Shown: in pieces, positions 15,020 to 20,971 of the stretch
Layout: the number at the start of each line of letters is the position of its first letter
How positions within the stretch are numbered: position 1 is the first letter of the stretch
NCBI GenBank assembly: GCA_027486035.1
Contig: JAIXPX010000031.1
Coordinates: 1-38,835 of the forward strand
Source: Erythrobacteraceae bacterium
GTDB taxonomy: Bacteria; Pseudomonadota; Alphaproteobacteria; Sphingomonadales; Sphingomonadaceae
Length of the DNA: 38,835 nucleotides
Reading direction: 5' to 3'
Notes under the pieces: model-generated
The model's input: only the letters and a program-made list of their open reading frames with translations
Told to the model about the DNA's origin: nothing
Databases searched by the model: none
Made by a program: the position numbers and the translations under genes

Positions 15020-16327
15020 CTAATCGACCAGCAGCAGCGCCGGGGTCCCAATCAGGCGTTTGATCCCCTGCACAAAGCTCGCCGCATCGTGGCCATCGAC
15101 CACACGGTGATCGCAGGAAATCGAGATGTTCATCAGCTTGCGCTTGGCGATTCGTTCGCCGCCCATCCCGTCCGGGATGAACATCGGGCGCTCGACAATG
15201 CGGTTGGGGCCGATGATCGCCACCTCGGGCCGGTTGATCACCGGGGTGGTCGCCACACCGCCCAGCGGCCCGAGCGAGGTGATGGTGAGGGTCGAGCCCG
15301 AAAGCTCCTCCGAGGTCGCCTTGCCGGTCCGCGCGGCCTCGGCGAGGCGCCCGATCTCGCGGGCGAGCTGCCACAGGTTCTTGGCCTGGGCGTCGCGGAT
15401 CACGGGGACCATCAACCCGCTGTCGGTCTGCGCCGCCATGCCGAGATGGACCGCGCCGTAACGCGTCACCAGGCCCGCCTCGTCGTCATAGCGCGCATTG
15501 ATCATCGGGAAGGCGGGCACCATCTTGCAGATCGCGCTGATCAGCAGCGGCAGCATGGTGAGCTTGGGCCCGTCCCCCCGCGCGGCGTTGAGCTGGGCGC
15601 GCAACGCCTCAAGATCGGTGACGTCACACTCCTCGACATAGGTGAAGTGCGGGATGTGACGCTTGGCCGCGGCCATGTTCTGGGCGATGCGCTTCCTGAG
15701 GCCGATGACCTTGATCGTCTCGTCGGCGCGGCGCACGCCCGCCGGGCCGAAGCCGCTGCCGGCATTGTAGGCGAGGAAAGCGTCGAGGTCCGCATGCCGC
15801 ACTCGGCCGTCGGCGGCGGGCTTCACTTGCGCGAGATCGATTCCGAGCTCGCGCGCGCGCTGGCGCACGGCGGGGGAGGCGAGGACTTTGGCTTCGCTCC
15901 TGTGTTCGGGCGCAGAGGTTGCTGCCGGAGCTGGCTTCGGCGCGGCGGCAATGGCATCGTCGGCGTAGCTGGCGTCCGAGGTTTCGACCTCGATCCGCTC
16001 CGCCACTTCCTCGGAGGTGGGCGCATCGGACATCTCGTCCTCGACCTGCTCGGCCGCCGCCTCGGCTTCTTCCTCGGACACCTCGCTTTCGGTCTCGATC
16101 ACCAGCAGCATCGCGCCGATGGCGATGGTGTCGCCCACCTCGCCCGCAAGCTGGGTGATGACCCCCGAAACCGGGCTCTCGATGTCGATCGTCGCCTTAT
16201 CGGTCATCACGTCGACAAGGTGCTGGTCCTCCTCGACGCGGTCGCCGACCTTAACGTGCCATTCGACGACTTCCGCCTCGGCAACGCCCTCGCCAACGTC
16301 GGGCATGTTGAATGTAAACTTGGCCAT
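15020..16327 (-). CDS. bkdB: Branched-chain 2-oxoacid dehydrogenase E2 (dihydrolipoyl acyltransferase), 435 aa
   Basis: The core acyltransferase of the branched-chain oxoacid dehydrogenase complex. Domains in order: a lipoyl domain (1-78) with the lipoylated Lys44 in VMTDKATID; an acidic Ala/Pro/Glu linker (80-145); an E3/E1-binding domain (148-185, LASPAVRQRARELGIDL); and the catalytic domain (about 205-435), ending with the active-site HRVVDG (His407, Asp411). ATG at 16327 gives the lipoyl domain start MAKFTFNMPDVGEG. It lies 8 bp after E1-beta. Presence of dedicated E1 alpha and beta genes upstream supports a branched-chain rather than pyruvate or 2-oxoglutarate specificity. Confidence 0.93.
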   Translation of the reverse strand: MAKFTFNMPDVGEGVAEAEVVEWHVKVGDRVEEDQHLVDVMTDKATIDIESPVSGVITQLAGEVGDTIAIGAMLLVIETESEVSEEEAEAAAEQVEDEMSDAPTSEEVAERIEVETSDASYADDAIAAAPKPAPAATSAPEHRSEAKVLASPAVRQRARELGIDLAQVKPAADGRVRHADLDAFLAYNAGSGFGPAGVRRADETIKVIGLRKRIAQNMAAAKRHIPHFTYVEECDVTDLEALRAQLNAARGDGPKLTMLPLLISAICKMVPAFPMINARYDDEAGLVTRYGAVHLGMAAQTDSGLMVPVIRDAQAKNLWQLAREIGRLAEAARTGKATSEELSGSTLTITSLGPLGGVATTPVINRPEVAIIGPNRIVERPMFIPDGMGGERIAKRKLMNISISCDHRVVDGHDAASFVQGIKRLIGTPALLLVD

Positions 16328-16335
16328 CGCGCTCG

Positions 16336-17391
16336 TCAGTCCTTCAGAAGCTTGTCGATCGCCTCGCCGATGCGGACGGGGCCGGGAAAATAGGCCCATT
16401 CGAGGCTATGGGGGTAAGGCGTGTCGAAGCCGGTCACGCGTTCTACGGGCGCTTCGAGGTGGTAGAAACAGCGTTCGGTGACGAGCGCGGAAAGCTCCGC
16501 GCCGAAACCCGAGGTGCGGGTCGCCTCGTGGACGATGAGGCAGCGCCCGGTCTTTTCGACCGAGGCCTCGATCGCCTTGATATCGAGCGGCACCAGCGTC
16601 CTCAAATCGAGGATTTCAGCGTTGACACCCTTGGCTTGGCACACCGCCTCGGCGACGTGGACCATCGTGCCATAGGCAAGCACCGTCAGCGCCTCGCCCT
16701 CGCGAACCTTGCGCGCCTTGCCGAGTGGCACCTTGTAGTAACCTTCGGGCACCACAGAATCGGGGTGCTTCTTCCACGGCTCGACCGGCTTGTCGTAATA
16801 ACCCGAGAACGGACCGTTATAGATCCGCTTGGGCTCGAAGAAGATTACCGGATCATTGTCTTCGATGGCGGCGATCAGCAGCCCCTTGGCATCGTGCGGC
16901 GTGCTCGGGATCACGGTCTTGAGGCCCGCCACGTGGGTGAACAGGGCCTCGGGGCTCTGGCTGTGGGTCTGCCCGCCGAAGATGCCCCCGCCGAAGGGTG
17001 AGCGCACGGTGAGCGGGGCGATATAGTCGCCCGCCGAACGATAGCGCAGCCGCGCGGCCTCACTGATGAGCTGGTCGAGGCCGGGATAGATGTAGTCGGC
17101 GAACTGGATTTCGGGGACCGGACGAAGGCCATAGGCCCCCATCCCCACCGCCACCCCGATGATCCCGCATTCGGAAATCGGGGTGTCGAAGACGCGGGTC
17201 TTGCCGAACTTCGCCTGAAGGCCGGCGGTGGCGCGGAACACGCCGCCGAAATAGCCAACGTCCTCGCCCATGATGATCACGTCGGGATCGCGCTCCAACA
17301 TGATGCCGAGCGCCTCGTTGATCGCCTCGATCATGTTGAGGCGGCGTTCCTTGATCACGGTCTCGCCCACCGTTGCGGGTTCCTGGCTCAT
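16336..17391 (-). CDS. bkdA2: Branched-chain 2-oxoacid dehydrogenase E1 beta subunit, 351 aa
   Basis: The beta half of the TPP-dependent decarboxylase. Family features: MIEAINEALGIMLERDPDVI, IMGEDVGYFGGVFRAT, FDTPISECGIIGVAVGMGAY and the C-terminal transketolase-C domain (ILDLRTLVPLDIKAIEASV). Length fits. ATG 17391 overlaps the stop of the alpha-subunit gene in an ATGA, so the subunits are made in matched amounts by coupled translation. The in-frame extension seen upstream is only the shadow of the alpha gene. Confidence 0.94.
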   Translation of the reverse strand: MSQEPATVGETVIKERRLNMIEAINEALGIMLERDPDVIIMGEDVGYFGGVFRATAGLQAKFGKTRVFDTPISECGIIGVAVGMGAYGLRPVPEIQFADYIYPGLDQLISEAARLRYRSAGDYIAPLTVRSPFGGGIFGGQTHSQSPEALFTHVAGLKTVIPSTPHDAKGLLIAAIEDNDPVIFFEPKRIYNGPFSGYYDKPVEPWKKHPDSVVPEGYYKVPLGKARKVREGEALTVLAYGTMVHVAEAVCQAKGVNAEILDLRTLVPLDIKAIEASVEKTGRCLIVHEATRTSGFGAELSALVTERCFYHLEAPVERVTGFDTPYPHSLEWAYFPGPVRIGEAIDKLLKD

Positions 17392-18683
17392 CCGAAGGGC
17401 CTTTCCGTGCCGAACTTGGCGATGCGCTCGCGGATCGCCTGCTCGGCCTGTTCCTCGAGGTGCCAAGGCAGCTCTTCGTAAACGTCCTCGAACATGGTGT
17501 GGAACGGGTGGTGGAGGCCGTGGCCGAGGATGCCGTTCTTCTCGGCCTCCTTGGTGGTCGCCTTGACCCGCTCGGCACATGCGAGGTCCATCGCCGCATG
17601 GCGCTCCTCGTCCCATTCGCCGATGGCAATCAGGTGCTTCTTGAGCCGCGCGACAGGGTCGCCCAATGGCCATTCCTCGCGCTCCTGCGCCGAACGGTAG
17701 CCCGAAGGGTCGTCCGAAGTGGAGTGCCCCTCGGCGCGGTAGGTGAAATACTCGATCAGCGTCGGCCCGTGGTTGCCGCGCGCGCGGTTGGCGGCCCATT
17801 CGGTAGCGGCATAGCAGGCGAGCGCGTCATTGCCGTCGACGCGCAGGGCAGCGATGCCATAGCCCAGACCGCGCGCGGCAAAGGTGGTGCGCTCTGCTCC
17901 GGCAAACCCGCTGAAGCTCGAGATCGCCCACTGGTTGTTGACGACGTTGAGAATGACCGGCGCGTTGTAGACCGCCGCGAAGGTGCAGGCGGAATGGAAG
18001 TCGCCCTCCGCCGTGCTCCCCTCGCCCACCCAGCTTGCCGCGATCCGGCTGTCACCCTTCACCGCGCTCGCCATCGCCCAGCCCACGGCCTGCGGGCATT
18101 GCGTCGCGAGATTGCCCGAGATCGAGAAGAAGGCGTGCTCGCGGCTCGAATACATGATCGGCAGCTGGCGGCCCTTCAGCTTGTCGGCCTTGTTCGAGTA
18201 GATCTGGTTGATCATTTCGATCAGCGGATAGCCGCGCACCAGCAGGATGCCCTGCTGACGATAGGAGGGGAAAATCATGTCGTCGCTGGCGAGCGCCATC
18301 GCGGGGGCAATCGAGGTTGCCTCCTCGCCAGTGCACTTCATGTAGAAGCTGGTCTTGCCCTGCCGCTGGCCGCGGAACATCCGCTCGTCAAAGGCCCGCA
18401 CCAGCGCCATGTGGCCGAGCATCGCCCGCAGCGTTTCGGGCGACAGGCGCGGGTTCCACGGGCCGTGGGCGAGGTTATCGTCACCCAGCACCCGCACCAG
18501 ACCATAGGCAAGGCCGGCCATCGCGGAAGGGTGAATGCCTTCGTCGGGGCGCGGCTGGTCGCCGGGCTGGCCGATCTCGATATGCGAGAAATCCGCTTTG
18601 TCTCCGGGACGGAAGCGGGGCTCGGGAACATGCAGTGCGAGCGCCAGGCGGTTGGTTTCCCCGGGACGTGCAGGATCGGCCAT
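17388..18683 (-). CDS. bkdA1: Branched-chain 2-oxoacid dehydrogenase E1 alpha subunit, 431 aa
   Basis: The TPP-binding alpha half of E1, which decarboxylates the oxoacids from Val, Leu and Ile. The TPP/Mg motif runs from GEGSTAEGDFHSA to NVVNNQWAIS, and the regulatory-loop equivalent is YRAEGHSTSDDPSGYR. An N-terminal extension of about 70 residues before the dehydrogenase core fits branched-chain E1 alpha rather than pyruvate E1 alpha. AGGAG sits nine bases before ATG 18683. It heads the operon E1alpha-E1beta-E2; no E3 gene is present, so lipoamide dehydrogenase must be shared. A perfect inverted repeat upstream may be its operator. Confidence 0.94.
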   Translation of the reverse strand: MADPARPGETNRLALALHVPEPRFRPGDKADFSHIEIGQPGDQPRPDEGIHPSAMAGLAYGLVRVLGDDNLAHGPWNPRLSPETLRAMLGHMALVRAFDERMFRGQRQGKTSFYMKCTGEEATSIAPAMALASDDMIFPSYRQQGILLVRGYPLIEMINQIYSNKADKLKGRQLPIMYSSREHAFFSISGNLATQCPQAVGWAMASAVKGDSRIAASWVGEGSTAEGDFHSACTFAAVYNAPVILNVVNNQWAISSFSGFAGAERTTFAARGLGYGIAALRVDGNDALACYAATEWAANRARGNHGPTLIEYFTYRAEGHSTSDDPSGYRSAQEREEWPLGDPVARLKKHLIAIGEWDEERHAAMDLACAERVKATTKEAEKNGILGHGLHHPFHTMFEDVYEELPWHLEEQAEQAIRERIAKFGTERPFG

Positions 18684-18728
18684 CAGTCGCGCTCTCCTCG
18701 CGGCCGCGCTTGCGGGCGGCGGTGCAAT

Positions 18729-18763
18729 CATTGCTTGAATACGAATTTTTATTTCAAGCAATG
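18729..18763. promoter_or_regulatory. Perfect 11-bp inverted repeat upstream of the oxoacid dehydrogenase operon
   Basis: CATTGCTTGAA (18729-18739) and TTCAAGCAATG (18753-18763) are perfect complements around a 13-bp AT-rich spacer. It lies 45 bp before the E1-alpha start, in a short AT-rich island of otherwise GC-rich DNA. The arms and AT spacer look like an operator for a dimeric regulator such as an Lrp/AsnC (BkdR-like) protein. It could instead end thyA-side transcription, but thyA points the other way relative to such use. Confidence 0.6.
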
Positions 18764-18794
18764 ACAGCGGTCAAGCGCGGCGAAGGCCAGGCGG

Positions 18795-19763
18795 TCAGAC
18801 CGCAACAGGGGCACTGATCGCAGGTAGCGGCGCGTAATCATGCACCACGAAATCCTCGATCCTGTAGTCGAAAATTGTTTCGGGCTGGCGCGTGATCTCG
18901 AGCCGGGGGTGCCCTTGCGGAACACGAGCCAGTTGCTCCTCGATGAGATGCGCATGGTTGAGGTAGAGGTGGACGTCACCGCCCATCCACACCAGTTCGC
19001 CCGCAAGCATCCCGACCTGCTGCGCGATCATCGCGGTGAGCAGCGCTGCCGACCAGAGGTTGAAGGGCAACCCGAGCGCGACGTCGCAGCTCCGCTGATA
19101 GAGGAGACAGTTCAGCCGCGCCTCGCTGCCTTCCCCTGCAACGTGGAACTGGTAAGTCTTGTGGCAGGGCGGCAGGGCCATGCGGTCAAGCTCGGCGACG
19201 TTCCAGCCCTCGATGATATGGCGGCGGCTGCCGGGCGCGGTGCGCAAGGATTCAATGACCTGCGCAACCTGGTTGATCCCCTCGCCTTTCTCGTAAAGCC
19301 CGTCGGGGCGGTAACGATAGGTCGGCCAATCCACCCACTGCTTGCCATAGACCGGCCCGAGATCCCCCCAGCGGCCCGCGAAGGCCTCGTCCTCGGCGAT
19401 TCGCTGGACGAAATCTGCAAGGCTGATCGCATCGCCCGTCTCGCGGACATATCTCGCGTGGGGCCATTCGTTCCAGATCTTGACCCCTTGGAGCACCAGC
19501 GGGCGGATATTCGTTTCGCCAGTCAGGAACCACAGCAACTCACGCGTCGCGGTCTTCCAGTAGACCCGCTTGGTGGTCAGCAGCGGCATCGCGCCTCCGC
19601 CAAGGTCGAATCGCAGCATCGCGCCGCACACCGAGCGCGTGCCCACTCCGGTGCGGTCGATCCGCTCGCTGCCCGTCTCCCAGATCTGTCGCATGAGATC
19701 GAGATATTGCTGTTCGGGGTGCGCCGGCAGAGCGGCAGAAGGGGGATTCGCAAGGCTGGCCAT
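18795..19763 (-). CDS. thyA: Thymidylate synthase ThyA, 322 aa
   Basis: Folate-dependent methylation of dUMP to dTMP. Motifs: DRTGVGTRSV near the N-terminus, the catalytic PPCHKTYQFHV with Cys200, and YQRSCDVALGLPFN for dUMP binding, then DVHLYLNHAHLIEEQL. It is longer than the 264-residue E. coli enzyme because of the mid-domain insert (about 105-160) also seen in the Lactobacillus-type enzyme. Start uncertain: MASLANPP at 19763 is chosen, but a GTG at 19799 or ATGs at 19784 and 19775 are in frame, and none has a strong ribosome-binding site. It lies between the oxoacid dehydrogenase operon and tRNA-Pro. Confidence 0.96.
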   Translation of the reverse strand: MASLANPPSAALPAHPEQQYLDLMRQIWETGSERIDRTGVGTRSVCGAMLRFDLGGGAMPLLTTKRVYWKTATRELLWFLTGETNIRPLVLQGVKIWNEWPHARYVRETGDAISLADFVQRIAEDEAFAGRWGDLGPVYGKQWVDWPTYRYRPDGLYEKGEGINQVAQVIESLRTAPGSRRHIIEGWNVAELDRMALPPCHKTYQFHVAGEGSEARLNCLLYQRSCDVALGLPFNLWSAALLTAMIAQQVGMLAGELVWMGGDVHLYLNHAHLIEEQLARVPQGHPRLEITRQPETIFDYRIEDFVVHDYAPLPAISAPVAV

Positions 19764-19792
19764 GGCTGCGACCATAGCGCGCATTTGCCCGC

Positions 19793-19821
19793 TTGCCACT
19801 CACCTCATCCCCACCTATAGG
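19793..19821 (+). promoter_or_regulatory. Promoter of tRNA-Pro
   Basis: TTGCCA (-35, 19793-19798), a 17-bp spacer and TATAGG (-10, 19816-19821). The bases after the -10 are GGCGCG, a GC-rich discriminator typical of stringently controlled stable-RNA promoters. A stem-loop (19839-19848 with 19855-19863) lies in the leader before the tRNA. Confidence 0.7.
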
Positions 19822-19875
19822 GCGCGCCTTGCCTCGATCCACAGAGGGTTTTCGCCCTTGTGGAGCCGACACGGT

Positions 19876-19952
19876 CGGGGAGTAGCTCAGCCTGGTAGAG
19901 CACTGTCTTCGGGAGGCAGGGGCCGGAGGTTCGAATCCTCTCTCCCCGACCA
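19876..19952 (+). tRNA. tRNA-Pro (anticodon CGG)
   Basis: A 77-nt cloverleaf. Acceptor CGGGGAG pairs with CTCCCCG, the discriminator is A, and CCA is encoded at 19950-19952. The anticodon loop TTCGGGA gives CGG at 19910-19912. The unusual C at position 1 is typical of bacterial proline tRNA. Confidence 0.97.
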
Positions 19953-20065
19953 ATTTCTGCACCCAAAGCGTCAGCCGTGGTGCATCCGTGCCGCCGCTGA
20001 AGGTCTGAACGCGGGCTTTTCCCTCGACAGCGCGGGTCGCTTCCCGCACTCAGTCAGGCGTGGAG

Positions 20066-20282
20066 ATGATCGCGCGCACCCGTCTTGCCGGGATTTCGGC
20101 GGTGCTGGCCGGAGCGCTCGCGCCTGCCCTTGGCATGGTGGCGCTCGCGGGCGCTGCATCCGCCGCGCAGGTCGCGGCGCCGGTGATCGCTGCCGGCATG
20201 ATGGGCGCCGGCATGATCGCCGCAGCGGCATCCGGACGGTGGTGGACGGGGGCGGCGCTTGCTGCGGTGAGCGGTTGCCATG
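20066..20282 (+). pseudogene. Hydrophobic N-terminal fragment, probably frame-shifted from the next ORF
   Basis: From ATG 20066 the frame encodes about 70 residues with two hydrophobic stretches (around residues 8-36 and 39-56) ending GRWWTGAALAAVSG. It then continues without a stop into an Arg/Pro/His-rich tail that is plainly out-of-frame sequence, while hydrophobic coding resumes in another frame at 20280. A single extra or missing base around 20270-20282 would join the two into one membrane protein. This could be a real mutation, a sequencing error, or a chance open frame. Confidence 0.4.
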
Positions 20283-20714
20283 CTTGCGCTCGCCCTTGGT
20301 ATCATCGCCCTGCCCCACCTTGCCGCCTTTCTCCTCGCCATCGCCGCTGCCAGCACGAGCTTTGCCGCACGCGGCGCGCTGTTTGCGCGCTCGTCCGGGG
20401 AGAGGGGCTGGTGGATCGCCGTCGCGGTGCTTGCCGGCGAAGGCGCGATGCTGGCGGTGGCTGCGATGCGCCCCGGCGCGGTTCCGGACGGGCTGCTCGT
20501 CCTGCTGCCTGCGCAATGGGCGAGCATGGCGACCGCCGCTGCTCTGGCCGGCGAGGCGGCACCAGCGGCACTGCTGGCGCTGGCGGGGACTGCCGCGACG
20601 ACGATGCTCGTCGCTGCCCTGTGGCCTGCGCGCTGGCCCTATCTGGTGATGTTCAGCGCCTGGCTCGCCCTTTCCGCGCTGGTCTGGCACGGACTTCCGG
20701 CGGTGACGTCATGA
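20280..20714 (+). CDS. Predicted polytopic membrane protein, 144 aa, function unknown
   Basis: An Ala/Leu-rich inner-membrane protein with about five predicted hydrophobic helices (residues about 2-28, 44-62, 70-86, 89-112, 117-138). No family is recognised. ATG 20280 has no purine-rich ribosome-binding site; the frame is closed by a TGA nine bases upstream. Because equally hydrophobic sequence lies just before it in another frame, this may be the C-terminal part of a larger protein rather than a complete gene. Confidence 0.55.
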   Translation: MLALALGIIALPHLAAFLLAIAAASTSFAARGALFARSSGERGWWIAVAVLAGEGAMLAVAAMRPGAVPDGLLVLLPAQWASMATAAALAGEAAPAALLALAGTAATTMLVAALWPARWPYLVMFSAWLALSALVWHGLPAVTS

Positions 20715-20823
20715 CGCCGCTCAAGCGGCGGCTGCGTTAACCATGTGTGAATCCGCCCGGAGCGGCTTGCGAAGGCTTTCGGCGGGCGCTCTGGATATGC
20801 CGGAACACAAGCCCCAGATGTGA

Positions 20824-20849
20824 AAAAGCTCCGGTTTCCCGAGGCTTTT
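20824..20849. terminator. Bidirectional intrinsic terminator
   Basis: AAAAGCTCCGG (20824-20834) pairs with CCGAGGCTTTT (20839-20849) with two central mismatches and a TTTC loop. A-runs on one side and T-runs on the other allow it to end rightward transcription from the membrane-protein gene and leftward transcription from the EAL gene or the short ORF. Confidence 0.7.
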
Positions 20850-20873
20850 CCTATGAAGATTTGAGGTAACGAA

Positions 20874-20912
20874 TTACCGGCCACCGAACCAGTGTACGAC
20901 GTATGCCCACAT
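20874..20912 (-). CDS. Candidate 12-residue ORF with perfect Shine-Dalgarno
   Basis: ATG at 20912 is preceded by AGGAGG with a five-base spacing and encodes MWAYVVHWFGGR before TAA at 20876-20874. The peptide is rich in aromatic residues (Trp2, Tyr4, Trp8, Phe9). It lies 59 bp past the stop of the EAL-domain gene and 24 bp before the bidirectional terminator, so it sits on a short, well-bounded transcript. Whether it is translated is unknown; it may be a tiny regulatory or membrane peptide, or chance. Confidence 0.4.
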   Translation of the reverse strand: MWAYVVHWFGGR

Positions 20913-20920
20913 AATTGCCT

Positions 20921-20946
20921 CCTATGAGCTGCGACTTGCTCATAGG
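20921..20946 (-). promoter_or_regulatory. Perfect hairpin touching the Shine-Dalgarno of the short ORF
   Basis: CCTATGAGC (20921-20929) and GCTCATAGG (20938-20946) form a perfect 9-bp stem with an 8-base loop. On the minus strand the 3' arm ends in ATAGG, whose last three bases are the first bases of the AGGAGG of the 12-codon ORF, so folding would partly occlude the site. Confidence 0.55.
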
Positions 20947-20971
20947 TGCTTTAACACAAAATTAAACTTAA

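Noticed and set aside
15020..18683. Pyruvate dehydrogenase complex
   Set aside because: A separate E1 alpha with an N-terminal extension, plus a single-lipoyl E2, fits branched-chain oxoacid dehydrogenase better; the pyruvate complex usually has its own pdhA-pdhB-aceF set elsewhere.
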